A stretch of 64,000 nucleotides of DNA, taken from positions 16,944,774 through 17,008,773 of the forward strand of contig NC_050468.1 of the NCBI RefSeq assembly GCF_013373865.1, read 5' to 3'. This document shows, in pieces, positions 10,828 to 23,390 of this stretch. The position numbers and the translations under genes are program-made. The number at the start of each line of letters is the position of its first letter. Position 1 is the stretch's first letter. The stretch is from Monomorium pharaonis (lineage: Eukaryota; Arthropoda; Insecta; Hymenoptera; Formicidae). Below the pieces are notes generated by a model that saw only the letters and a list, made by a program, of their open reading frames with translations, did not search any database and was not told where the DNA came from.

Positions 10828-11490
10828 GTAAATGCACATTTTACTACAAGTAAGATATTTATAATGCTTACGTGTTAATATAATATATTATAGAATGAAT
10901 ATTTTTACAATAGTAAAAATATTTTTAGTATTTTTATTTCTAAATTTTTATTGGTAAATTATTAAAATGTGAAGACCTTATAAATAAATGCAAATGTTAT
11001 TATAAATAAGCAGTATTGTGCTTAAATAACTTAAAAGCAATTTTGAAACAATTTTTACATTGCTATTTTTTGATCAATGTGATCTGTTAGATAATTTGAA
11101 AGAGCTCTAATATTTTTCTGTCTAAGATAAAAATGGAAATAGTAGCTATTTTAATAATTTAGGTAAAGATAAGATAAATAATTTACATTATTTAAATAAT
11201 GTTAATATATAATAGTGGCAAACACTGCAAATAAGATATTATAACATATAAGTTTAATACATTGCATGCAGAGAGAATATTTAAAGTAGCAGGAATACAA
11301 CTTTTAATAATTCTGTAACTATTTCTAAACTTTTATGTGTGTTAAAACAGTATAATAATAAAGTTAAAGAAAAAGAATTTAAGTTTATTATTAACTTAAT
11401 ACATAAAAATGTATTTTGTATATTAAAAAGAAAATTACCTTACGATCAACAAGTTCAAAGCAATTATCGATTTGGATCGGGGATTCGCAG
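10828..11490 (+). other. Intron 1 of IQUB copy B
   Basis: This 663-bp AT-rich intron runs from GTAAAT to TTCGCAG. An open frame covers its last 150 bases, but the IQ motif is completed only if the acceptor at 11490 is used. Confidence 0.7.
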
Positions 11491-12194
11491 GGCTTATCGG
11501 GCTAGAGCGGTGACTAGAACAAACGTTTTCGAAGTGGCTGATGTTTCTCACTATGATGAGACGAACGTGATCGAGCTTCGAGACTCGGGATGTTCTCAGG
11601 TGCTGTCCACTTACAGTGGCACGGATTTCGTGATACTGAATCGCTGTTTGCCACGTACGAGCTCGGACTTTGAATTGCTCTACAATCTCCTCGACCGCTG
11701 GCGAATCCTCGAGACCGAGCGAGCAAGTCTTACGCTTCTTGGATCATCGAAGGTCGCCGCTTGTGGCCTAATCTTGTCAAAAGAGATCGAGCTGTTACGC
11801 GCCATAGATTCTATGAAGACTGCTGTTCGTTTCAAATGCAGGGAACAGAAGCGACACAGATTCTTAGACGAGTTATCCAGACCAATTGCCTGGCGGGACA
11901 GTCGAGATCGACCGATCCTAGTGGACACCTTGCGTGTTCAGCGAGCTCGTCAGCACAGAAACGTTTACGCCTCGCTGGCTAACAAGAACTTATCCATCTC
12001 AGAACGAGTTGATTTATTATACGACTTGAAACACATTGCTGATATGCACACATGTGGTCAATCGCGTGAGCTCGTTTATTTGATCGATCAGGAGCTAAAT
12101 CTTTTAACATGTCGTGTGGACACGAATAGACTCAACTGGCTCAGGAATCGACTGAAGTTGAGCTTTCTCAAACTGGCACGCAATACTCTGCAAG
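11491..12194 (+). CDS. IQUB: IQUB copy B, central exon
   Basis: This exon covers residues 125-360. It completes the IQ motif and then carries the conserved helical core of IQUB. Family landmarks include SDFELLYNLLDRWR, KEIELLRAIDSM, FLDELSRPIAWRD, LSISERVDLLYDLKHI and SRELVYLIDQELNLL. These follow the human protein block for block in the same order and spacing. The core is expected to be alpha-helical and packs with radial-spoke partners in the sperm axoneme. The donor at 12195 (CAAG then GTCTTT) is weak. It gives phase 1, which exactly fits the acceptor at 12659, whereas reading on would end within 14 codons in a Phe-rich tail at 12235. Confidence 0.85.
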
Positions 12195-12659
12195 GTCTTT
12201 TAATGTTTTTTTTTTTGTTTATGATGATAGCATAACAAATAGCAATATAAATAGCATAATAAAGTTTTTAAAACAATTTATTAAAATAGCAAATAAAAAC
12301 TTTATTACAACACTTATATATGCAGAATATTATTTTTAAACATTAAGATTTGAGTATTAATAACTTTTAACACATTTTATATTTATGCAAATTGCACGCC
12401 GAATATTTGTTGATCTTGTAACACAATTTTAAACTGAAGTTAAAATAATATGACAAACCTAGCCTCAATTTAAAACTGGTCTCAAGACCGACAAATATGA
12501 GCAGTTTGTATGAACTAGAAGTTATAAAAGTTATGCAGAATTATTATTTAGACGTCCAAGATTTGCTTTGGTAAAAAATGACTCTTTTCTTTTATGTTTA
12601 ATAAATTTTGCATCGGTCAATTTTCATTTAATATAGTTAATAATTTCTATTTGTCTTAG
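12195..12659 (+). other. Intron 2 of IQUB copy B, largely filled by a MITE
   Basis: This 465-bp intron runs from GTCTTT to TTGTCTTAG. More than half of it is the inverted-repeat element at 12335-12605. Confidence 0.7.
12335..12605. mobile_element. MITE-like element, family F1 copy 2
   Basis: Inverted arms carry GCCGAATATTTGTTGATCTTG on the left and AAGACCGACAAATATGAGC on the right. ATTATTATTTAGACGTCCAA and TTTATGTTTAATAAA at the outer end match the element at 5300-5650. It lies wholly inside an IQUB copy B intron. Confidence 0.6.
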
Positions 12660-13231
12660 GCGACATTGAAGAAGACGCACATCTGTTCGATTGGTCGGAT
12701 AATAGCATCACGCGGCTTTGTAGAACGTGTGGCAGGCTCCTATCTTTAGAAAAGTTTCCCCGCGAACAGCGATTGCGCTCTTCTTCTTGCATCTATTGCA
12801 TATCCATGCAAACTCGGAAAGGCCCTCGCATTGTGTATGAGCCCTACGAGAGGATGTTATGGGAAATCAGACGTTTCGAGGCCAGAATGGGCTGCTACGG
12901 CAGTCTGGCATTTGTGATCGGAGCCAAGGTCATCTGTCGTCTGGTGAACAAAGTTTGGCATGGTAGATCAGGCATCTCCGGGTGCGACGACCTCGGCGAG
13001 CTAAGAATGACTCGGTTCCGAAGCGAACTCGAATGGGCGCCCTGGAATTCCTTATTGTTGACTAAAACCGAGGCCGCAATTCATCACGGGATCGGTGATA
13101 TCGAGAGCTTTTATGATTCATCGCTCTTGCAGAAATTTTACATGAGGAATCTCCAGGCGAAAGTACATTTTGAATCGATTTCTCGAGAGCGGAGAAATAT
13201 TGTGACGCCGTCCTCTATAGAAGATCAGTAA
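12660..13231 (+). CDS. IQUB: IQUB copy B, terminal exon
   Basis: This exon covers residues 360-549. It begins after TTGTCTTAG and joins the previous exon in phase 1 (split Gly). A Cys4 knuckle is intact: C380-x2-C383-x19-C403-x2-C406, the likely metal-binding site shared with vertebrate IQUB. It is followed by the C-terminal domain with RLVNKVWHGRSGIS and the signature EWAPWNSLLLTKTEA (about 484-498). The frame ends at TAA 13229-13231. Unlike copy A, there is no intron inside the knuckle, and none before the tail. The tail (RRNIVTPSSIEDQ) is unrelated to the Lys/Tyr tail of copy A. Sequence divergence between the two copies suggests an old duplication. Confidence 0.87.
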
Positions 13232-15794
13232 TTGTATTATTTTCTTACTAATTAAATAGAAGTAAGAAAAAGTAAGAGGAAGAGTAAATTTCAGACTTTA
13301 GCGGAAAGAAATTCACACAGAAGCTTTAGCTCAACTTTAATTCTGCTAATCGCCATGTACAAGAGTTACAAGTATTGTTGTTATTTACAGAAACAGTTAG
13401 AAAGTTGTCGAAGTATTAGCATAGTTTAAGTTACAGGAAACTTTCAATCTTTTTGATATTAGGAAAGATAGTTTATTGCATTTACACTTGATTTGCGCAA
13501 TCTTTACCCGCTGCTGCTCGATCACAATTGTTTTTCACAATTGTACAAATCATAGTAGTGTGTTTCTGTGAGAGAAATTTCGCGAGTTGAAGCCCCGTTC
13601 TAAGCCAATTACCAAGTTGTAGAGAAATGTGCCCGCCTCCGGATGTCGGCCGTTCGTCCTGGCGAAAGTTGGGCGTCGGGGAAATACGTTGAGCTCGCAT
13701 TATAGCTGGGACATCGTCGTTGTTTCTCGCGTTTTCTCGCCTTCAAGGCAGCATGTCCTGGTCACGTTGATAGCCCCAGTTAATCGCGTTGCAGTTTATG
13801 AACTAAGTTTCTAAGGCGAGAAAAGCGCAAAGACGCACCGATTTGGCTTGGACATTTAAATGCTGTTCACGCGCGTGATGATTTTCGTGTAATACGTGTT
13901 TCCCATTTCCTATTTCTTTGTCTTCTATGAGATAATATTTTTTATCAGAAAGTTACCGTGAATTTTTTTATATATTCGCGATAACAATTAATATGAACGA
14001 CAAAAATAGTAAAAGAATAAAGATATTTATTAATATTAAAAATAATGTATTACATGTAATATTACGCTAATTAACATATTAATATATGGTAAAGAAAGTA
14101 ATTAGATAAAATAAAAATAAACAAATTTTATATTAATGTAATATTTATCTACTAATAAAATAATTTACTACATTTAGATTATACAAAAATTGTACAATAA
14201 ATATTATCTTTTAAATTGTACATATTATTATTTTTATATAAAAGAAATAGACATTTATGTTTCCTTTTCTTTATGTGCAAAAAGATTTACTAGCGAAACT
14301 AGACTTGAGTTTGTGATGTAATACCTTTGAAATGATTTCGAGACCATTGTATTGGCGACGAAATGTCGATAAACTGAGAAAACGACACGCGTCGGTATGG
14401 AAAAACGGCTGGTGCGGAAATCGCATCGTATACGGGAAACAAAGTGTTATGGAAAGGTCGATAATAAAAACGGCCCCAAGCGTAGTAAAAGAAATAATAA
14501 TGCAAAGACGAAGTGCTCGTGTGACAGTCCATTTCACGGCGGTATCCACATATGATGATAATTTTTATTTCTTATCGCCTTAGACGACCGTGCGTTCCGA
14601 CCAACGGCAGCGAATGCCTCCCCGGAGTAACGTTTAAAACGAACTTTCTTTGTGATAGTCTGAGAGAAATTCAACTCAGATATTAAAGCTCTTGCGTGTC
14701 ACATGTGTGAAAGTAGATCTGAAAACGTTACGTTCGACGTTACTTTTCCGGACAGCCGATAAATGAATTTAGTTAAAAATTATTAGCTTTGTTAATAATA
14801 AATTTGAAATACTTAAAATATAATTTAACATGTTTAGTATTATCATTGTAACATTTTCTTAGGCAACTTTATGTACGCCACAAAAGTAAAAAAAAAAAAA
14901 AAACTAAAACGAGTAAAGATAATTTACTTGCAACCACTCTATTGTAAGCTTTTATGCTATATTATAATTTTAGTTTTTTACTGTTAAATATTAAAAAAAT
15001 TATAATGAGTTAAATTAATTTGTAAATGATATGAGTAGCAATTTATCGTAATTTATGTAAAAGGATTACTCCGTTTGTAGGAAGTGTAAAAGGCTTAGTG
15101 ATACATAAATGTAGAGATATATAAGTCATTTCGCGTTACATAAGAATTGGTGATAAAATATTGTAACGCGCGCGCCCGCGCAAAGAAATTAACACTGTTT
15201 AATTCTCAAAGCCAAAAGGATGTAATAAAAAATGGATTAATATGAATACAATACAAGGAATACAAATGCTTTCGTATTTTTTGTCCAGCTTGATTGTTTC
15301 ATTCATAATTGGCTATATACTTTATCCCTTTTGATATATTCAACAAAAATGCAAAGAGTTTCTAAAAGTTTTTCTTTCAATTATAAAAAATAAACTATTC
15401 TTATCATCAATAATGTCACTACAGTTCAAATTGGATCTAGGCCTCTTTCTACTGCACACGTTGTGCATAAATATATGGAATTTACAGTTTTGACACCGGT
15501 TCTAAAATGGCTAAGATAGAGAGATTTTAGAGAATAGAAATAAAATATTCTTAATGCCTGCCATTCCATTAAAGAGAAGAACGAACGTATAAAATTTTTC
15601 CGGTTTTGCCCGGAATCGAACTGAGGACCTTTAGCATAACAGACCAATGTTTTAAGAAAATTAATATTTTACTTTAAAAAATCTTTTTATAATACTAGAC
15701 ATATTACGAAGTTTTATTAATATTATTGATATAGTTATTAATATAGATATTGATTACTTAAATTGTAGTAAATAATGCTAAATTAAGTTTTCGA
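13232..15794. other. Intergenic, no gene recognised
   Basis: A GC-richer patch at 13490-13870 and another at 14330-14760 hold only short overlapping frames with no domain. A tRNA-like T-arm remnant lies at about 15603-15645 on the minus strand: the complement reads CAGTTCGATTCC, resembling a B box, with no A box or acceptor stem. Confidence 0.5.
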
Positions 15795-15851
15795 TGTGTG
15801 TGTGTGTATGTGTGTGTGTGTGTGTGTGTATGTGTGTGTGTGTGTGTGTGT
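15795..15851. repeat. (TG)n microsatellite
   Basis: TG repeats are broken by two TATG interruptions. Confidence 0.95.
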
Positions 15852-17642
15852 AGTATAAAAACTAAGAAAGTTAAAAACAATGAAAGCAAAATTTTTTCTC
15901 TTTTAATCCAGTGAAATTTGTTTAAGTTATTTATTAGCTCTGTAAATGGTATCTCTGTAAGATGTTTTAATTAAGTTAAACTAATTATTGTATGAAGAGA
16001 GCACGCTGTAGGGTAGTATACAAGAGAGATTTGGGTGTATTGTATACGAATAATAATTCCCTTGGCAATACATGTACATATGCGATTAGTTGATAATATG
16101 CTTGAGGTATAATCTTTCAATCGGCATTCAGCAATTCACTGCGGATCAACAGATAATCGCATTAACCCGGGAGCACCTCTAATAAGTACCCGTACATCGT
16201 GAATGATCCAGCATGATGAATCCGTCATTGCGGCCTGCCGATAGCTAGTCGATGGACAATCCAATGGAAGTACACGGTACTTCCTAATGGATTTGTCGTG
16301 ATTAAATAGTGGAGGGGCACAATGTATGGTCGGACGCGCGGTACGCCTTCGGTAAGTAGTAAATGGACGTTCGCAGTCGACTACAATATAGTGTCGCTTA
16401 AGTAGTAAAGGAAAAGTTTTGATCGGACGTGCTCTCTCGTAAGGAGTACATCCTCACTTTATATTTATATGTATATGAATAATTGTTAAACGAATCAATA
16501 GTCAAAATAAGACATAAGCACAAGCTGTAGTTAATCAATATTATTATTAAAGTAGATCAAATTGTTAAATTTTTATGCTGCAAATGACTATAAATTGTAA
16601 AATATTAAGTTTAATATCTTGTCAGGATAATTATAATTATAAAATGATTACAATACAAATTATATAATAATGTAATACACAATTGCATAATAATATACAT
16701 TATATGATTAATTATATAATACGTATAATAATCATATTATATATAACTATAATAAAATAATTATAAAATAATTATACAAAAAACAGCTTAGTCAGATACA
16801 AATCTGCAAATAATTTTGTTAGATTATAATAAGTACGTAAGACACATACGTAAGAACATTAACCTGATTGCTACAGTCAAAATTTTTTACAGTATTCATC
16901 ATGCGCTAAATTTTTAGGTAATTTAGCAAAATCGTTGTTTCCACATGCATACATATAACATAATCTTATTACATAATTTTTTATAATTTATTAAGTAAAG
17001 AATAAATAAAGAATATTAAATATTTTAAACAAACTTTTTATTTATACGAAGTAATGACCATAAATTAAGAGCGGCAGCAGCAATTATGAATAGAGTAAAA
17101 GTATGAAAATTTTAATAGCAAATGGGCTGTAATCTTCGCTGCTGCTGAATAACCTGCTCGGTTATATACCAAATCGTTAAGTTCATGCTGTTACCCTCGG
17201 GAATGATTATACTTTTGCAGATCATGGTATGGTACGTGCGACAGCTAGTTTCAAGTCGAAGTGACGGCCGCGGTTTTGCATCGAAATAAGGTTTCTGAGT
17301 TTAAATTAGAAAGGATCTGCAGTGTACTGTGCGTTTTCTCTCTCCAGAGGCGCGTGCGAAACACTGCATGTGCCTCTCACAGCTATAAATAAACTCGATC
17401 TAAGCTACGATATAGATAGGGATATATCAATGTCTTTGAAAGCAGCCTGCTTTAAATGCAAATGTGCATCGCTTCTCTTATGTCGGCAGTCTCTTGATAT
17501 CGATCGGCAGCTGGCATTAATTCCTAATTATTGCCATCGTAATCACATTTCCGAATTCCTTGATAAATTAAGACGTGCATCGTCTTCTTACTTTCGTCAC
17601 TTGTAGATATTTATAAGCATAATATGATATTTATTCAACAAA
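15852..17642. other. Gene-free, CpG-richer patch
   Basis: About 16120-16450 is GC-richer than its surroundings and includes the dyad GGAAGTACACGGTACTTCC near 16267. A frame at 17322-17606 of 94 codons is open but shows no family. This may be regulatory DNA; no gene is supported. Confidence 0.4.
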
Positions 17643-17685
17643 TTTATTTGAGATATATATTAGAAATATATATCTCAAATAATTT
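17643..17685. repeat. AT hairpin
   Basis: ATTTGAGATATATATT and AATATATATCTCAAAT face each other with a very short loop. Confidence 0.6.
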
Positions 17686-19080
17686 ATATAAATATCTATT
17701 ACTTTTCTTCCAATTTTTTAATTAAAAATTTTGTCGAGAAGACGAGGTTATCTGAAGAATGTTGACTCGTGTTAAATAATGTATAGCAAATTTAAAAGAA
17801 AATTTAGATTACAAATGCAAATTTTCTTTAAGTATAAGAAAAGTATTTTACATAAGTAAAATTTATATTTAATTACTACTTTCGACAATTATATAGATGT
17901 TATAAGGTTGATTACTTATTCTAGTTTGCAGGAGATAAATTGAAAGATTAGCATCTTTCCTCTCGAAAGGCCGAATCTACAAGATTGTTTGAAACTATCA
18001 AAGATTCCTGATGAAATGTTCGAATAAACAAATATCTCGGCCGACGTTTGGAGCACAATCTCTTGAGTTTGAACGACGTTTTCGCGCGAATATCCAAGAC
18101 TCAAGAATCGATAGGAGCAAATTGAATTGCGAGAAGTTCCCCTTCGTTGTAGTCAAACTTTCTCATTATTTGAAATTATGAGAGTTTCCGAAGCTCGGAA
18201 AATCGTTCGTGAAAACCAATGGCTACTACGGAAAATTAGCGAGTCTGAATGTTACCGTTAAATCGTGTAATCCGATATATAATTGCATTTTTATACATTT
18301 TATACATACATAATGAAATCGTTTCATAGTTTGCCTTATTCTATCTTGACGAAATTGAATAAAAAATATTATTTTGCGCTAATTTGAAATTAGCTTTTAA
18401 TTTAACCAATTCAAACTTTCGCAAAGTTGAGAAGATGATGCATTATTCTGATTAACATTTTTCGCTTTACTATTTTCAGCATAATTCGAAGTTTTCTGCT
18501 TGAGAAAATAAAATTATTGCGCTGGTATATTTGAAATTTGTCGCTTGACAAATATATACTTCTAAAAAGCATCAAACAATTATACTGCGTTAAAATTTAA
18601 GAAATAAAAATATTTAATTAACGTTTTCAATTAATATACATAAAAGAAAAAGCTTTGTAAGCAAATTACATGAGCAGTTAATAAATGTTAAGGATAACAA
18701 ATCTAAGAAGCACTTATGAGAAAATTGGGTTAATGCAATAGTTCTCCCAAAATGTTTTCTATCTCTATTTCTATAATAACTATGCAAATAGAATATAATG
18801 TATTTCATGTTATAGTGCCACGAAGTTTGGTGCAAAAGAGTTACTTGTTTATATGATAAAACTTCGAAAATTTTTTCTTTTTTTTTGTGATTTAGTTAAT
18901 CTATGTTATTTTTTACATTATTTTTATTCTAATGTTTGTTCATTATTATTTGATACGCACGCTACATTACTTATAGTTGTTTATAAGTTCACCAATCCAT
19001 ATATACATCTATGCAGTTAATGAGTCCACGTGTATAAATAGTTTTTTATTAATATTATTGAAATTTTGACACATTGAGAC
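17686..19080. other. Gene-free AT-rich DNA
   Basis: Nothing recognisable; only short chance frames. Confidence 0.5.
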
Positions 19081-19217
19081 GGGGAGAGACGGAGAGAAAC
19101 GGGGAGAGACCGGGAGAGACGGAAAGAGACGGGGAGAGACCAGGAGAGACGGGGAGAGATCGGGAGTGACGGGGAGAGACCGGAAAAGACGGGGAGAGAC
19201 GGGAGAGATCGGGAGAG
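19081..19217. repeat. 10-bp minisatellite (GGGGAGAGAC)n
   Basis: About 13.5 copies of a purine-rich decamer keep exact 10-bp register through twelve consecutive units, with scattered substitutions. The minus-strand frame over it (19009-19221) is a composition artefact of Ser/Pro/Leu repeats. Confidence 0.95.
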
Positions 19218-21060
19218 GCAAAGAATGTTTTTATTGTAATATTTAAATTAAAATAATAAGAAAAATAAAGATGGCTGTTATTTTATTGAAAAAAAGGAAC
19301 TTATTTAAAACAGTCTTTTGAATGGATTTCTAAATCTATGGCAGCTTTTAGAAAAAAAAGTTAGAAATACATAAATAAATGAATATTAGATTTATTAAAG
19401 ATAGATAAATGCTTATTCAAAAATAAAATAAAAAGAGCAACAGTAAAGCAAGGCTCTTGAAAGTTAAACAACAAAAGCAAAGAAAATTTGGAAAAAACGT
19501 AGCATAAGAATAGAAAGCCACAGCAACGCGTGGCAGGGCATAGCTAGTAAAACAATAAAAAAGCAGTAATATTATAATAACAATTTGCGCATATTCTAAT
19601 GAATTCTTGATATTAGATACAGGTTTAACAGTAAGACTAATTTGTGAGATTAATTTAATCATTGTTCTAACATTATTAGTACATAAATTAATTTTATATT
19701 AGAATAAAATAAAGAAATAAGGATAAAATTAATGTTAGACTTATATATGTATTAAAAGAATATGACAGTAGCTTTAAGAACATAATCTCTTATTTCATAT
19801 TTATTTTCTGTACCTATTTTTATCATTACCTTTACTTTCTTGCTGCTCTTTTTTCGACTTGTAATATATATTTATTACACAAAGTAATTATCACCCTAAA
19901 AGACAAATGCGGAATGCATTATCAGTCCAAACAAAATTAAAACTACGCTTATTTTTGTACATTTTTCGTGTTTCTTTTGCTTTAAGTAGATTTTTTAATA
20001 CTTCTCTGACAAAAATATCTTGTTTATATACATTATTGTTTTTATCTTTATAAAAAATACATTACTTAATTATTATAATAATTTAGTGCTGGTAAAAAGA
20101 ATTGAGACATCCGAGAAGTTTAGGATGACGTTTTACCCCGCTTTTGTTTTTGAAGGTTGGCAAATTCAGTTCTACCTTTTAGGGATAATAAAATTTGAGA
20201 AATTGTAAATGTTTTTATGTATAATATTTGTTATATCTAACGAATAATTTAATTAAAAACTGATATGCAATAATTTTAAACGATAAAATATATAACTGTG
20301 ATGAATGAATATATAATTTTACGGAATATACAATGTCAAGTTTAGTCTTAATTAACACAATGTAAACAATTAATAACGAGCATTTCCGATACTAATTTCA
20401 TTAATTATCTAAAGCATGAGCGGATCCATCCAAAAGTGATGGCGTCGCATAATTAACGCTCAAACAATAATTAATAATCATCGTGGGTTCGAGCGATTTG
20501 CATTCGGTATTTATTGGCAACGTCATCAGCATCAACAGTACCCATACCGATCATCTAGGTGTAGCGAAAGATCAAATTTGATACACTTGCAATATTCCGA
20601 CATTTAATAAATTGTTTAAATATTCAGCACAGTGTGCATAAATGTAACATGTTGCGATTTTGCGAAAACATGCATGGCACATCATGATAACGAACGATCT
20701 TCTTCTCATTTCGCAAACGAAATGTGATATTATTTTTAATTTGCGTAAATTCAATAATATTGATATTTGCATTCAGGAGTGATTTGACACATTGTGACAG
20801 CTTAATATTACACCTTTCTCGTTTTTAAATTAATTTTCTGTGTGCATACTAGAGACAAAATATTTTATATTTTATCCAATATTTACAAAACATGTTTAAT
20901 GGCAGTACACAGTAATACAATAATCATTAAATTTTGTATAGAAATAATTAATAATTTTTTACAAATAATAAATGATTTATTTAATTCTGTGATTATTAAG
21001 GAAACTATTATGTATTCCTTTGTAACACGTCGTTGATAAAATAACATGTGAGTCTGTTAA
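19218..21060. other. Gene-free AT-rich DNA
   Basis: Only short chance frames. A GC-richer patch lies at about 20410-20560. Confidence 0.5.
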
Positions 21061-21089
21061 ATTAATTAACTAATACGGAACTAACAATG

Positions 21090-21730
21090 ATGACAGGAAC
21101 ATGAGATTTATGCGGGATACGCATTTCGTGCGATTGTTTACGTGGAAAAATGTCTCGTACAGTCACGGGTTAATAACTTCGCGGCATTAATTACGCGTCG
21201 CTGGGAGGAGGGACGGTCTCTCTCAATGTCGGGGAGAGATCCCATCCGTAGTTATGGCAGCGGATGCACTCGCGGTCCCGTGCGTACACGGGCAACGATC
21301 GCATAATAAGTATGGAAATTAATATCAAATCGCCGTGGGGTTATATACAGGACGGTACACCGAAAACACGGCCGCCGCGGCGCGGTGATTCATAACACGG
21401 CCGTCGCATAAATTGTGGGTGATACGTTGGCGCGCAATTAGGGTTTGCTAAATCGGCATTACTAATTAGATTCGGCGTACCGCCCGTACGGTCGGCCGGC
21501 CGCCGTCGCCGCCGCTACCGTATAGGTAGGTATAATTGATTCGAGTTTGAAATTAATCTATACCCACCGCCTGCCGATGATGATCGATAATCGACCGTGA
21601 ATGCCGTGGGAGAACGCGCCGCGCAAAGTTAAGCGGCAGCTGAACAAATACGAACGTGCAAAACTTTGTGACACTTACGCGGGCTTTCGCCAGCAGCATA
21701 TGAAGCGTGTCAGCGCTAATTAGGAGGCAT
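21090..21730. promoter_or_regulatory. CpG-rich island, candidate regulatory module
   Basis: About 640 bp of GC-rich DNA sits in AT-rich surroundings and has no frame above 60 codons. It contains several homeodomain-type cores (ATTAATTA, TAATTAG, CTAATTAG), a CAGCTG E-box, a CATATG and GGCCGGCCG-rich stretches, with a repeated AACACGGCCG. Composition and motif clustering suggest an enhancer or promoter island. No gene was seen next to it. Confidence 0.3.
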
Positions 21731-22044
21731 TGTCATGATAGAAAGCTATTTATCTTATGCATGATTTATTATGTTTATTATGTTTATGTAGAGAGAATCT
21801 AAAGTTTAGGTTGGTCCCAATTCTTGTTCTAAGGACTCTTATGATTGAAAATCACAACTCTAATCAATCAGCGCAACTTATCATTGACAGTTCTATTTTA
21901 GTAATTTGTTTTGTTCATATAATTTCTACACAGCAATAAAAAGTAATTATATTACATAAAAAATAGCAGAATTAATTAAATATATTTTATAATAATTATC
22001 AATGCAATGTCGCATGCTGATTATTCTAAATTATTATGTTTACT

Positions 22045-22236
22045 TACACTGAAAAAAAATTTACTAAATTGAAATAAATATTTTTTCAAATAGTCAAAAA
22101 TGTATAACCTATTTTATAAATTTTAGAAAATATTATCTTATTTAAAATAAATATTATTTAATTTTTACAAAACTTCTGCTTGATACTATTTGAAAAAAAT
22201 ATTTATTTTAATGTAGTAAATTTTTTTTTCACACAT
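22045..22236. mobile_element. MITE-like element with about 55-bp terminal inverted repeats
   Basis: CACTGAAAAAAAATTTACTA at the left faces TAGTAAATTTTTTTTTCACA at the right. The similarity continues inward through AAATAAATATTTTTTCAAAT. There is no coding capacity. Confidence 0.65.
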
Positions 22237-23390
22237 GTATTAAATATTGCTTTTTACCAATTTTGTACAATACATAAATTTTGTAAAAGTAATCATCTCA
22301 TTTAAACATATACCTGATGACTATGCATAATGTTTTCCAACGTTAAGCATATAATTTTATAAACAAAATGTATAATTTATTACATTATATTTACTAAAAA
22401 AAGTAAATTTTTTAAAACTAATTTTACATTGTTTGTTATAAACATACATGTTGTTTGTTAAAAAAAAACATACTTGTGAATTTACGTCGCGTTGTTGTAA
22501 ATTGCCGCAAGCAACTGCGATATCGTGAGTTTAGTCAATTTTTCAATTTTGTCGGTGGGGTATGACGGCTGTTAAAAATCAATATTAATAACAATAAACT
22601 GCTTTCATGGCTAGTTTTTGTACCATCATAAATCTACATTCTTGTTAATGCTGCGTCGTTACACGATAATGTAGCAAAACGGGATCAAAGTCTTTCTCCG
22701 ACGACGTAATTGGCACGAGGAAGCGGCGGCTTGTCGCGTTTTGCGGCGATAAAACCGCCGCGCTGCGCACGCCGGATATCTACGCGCGAAGAAGCAAGAA
22801 GCTGATGGGCTGTTTACGACCGTTTGCAGTGATAAATCCATTCGTACTGGGTGACGTAAACAACGCGCACTACGTCTGCCGGTGTAATGAATCGCACTAC
22901 TACAATTCTTGTCTTCCCTCATCCCCCTGCCTGAAATTTGAGAGAACGCGATCTCCTAAATCGCTTGAACGCGATCGTCACGTCTACCTTTTGTTGGCTG
23001 TGAGGCATCTAAATTTTTTCACTCGATGTCATCACAGGAATTTTTAAATCGATTAATTTTAAAATGTAGTGGAATGGTGTTTCGTTGATCAATACAAACG
23101 ATTGTGCTTTCATGTTCATATATATAGATATAAATTTACATATTAAAATATATAATATGTAGATGCGTATGTATATGTATAAAAAAATATAAATTAAATT
23201 TTATTAATAGCTTTATTATTATTGCTTTCTACAGCTTGCATTTTATCCGTTTAATTTGTTTAAATATCACGGATGATATTGAATGTCTGATACAGTGAAA
23301 AAATATAATATCCACAATTTAAAAAAATAAAGAAACAAATTACATTTTATTTATCTATTTTGTTTAATAATTTTTCAAAAATATACATAT
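22237..23390. other. Gene-free, with CpG-richer patch
   Basis: A GC-richer patch lies at 22650-23040, with overlapping frames on both strands and no domain. The rest is AT-rich. Confidence 0.45.

Noticed and set aside
11339..11490. Open frame before the central exon of copy B
   Set aside because: Its start has no ATG. Including it would break the IQ motif that the 10827/11491 junction completes.
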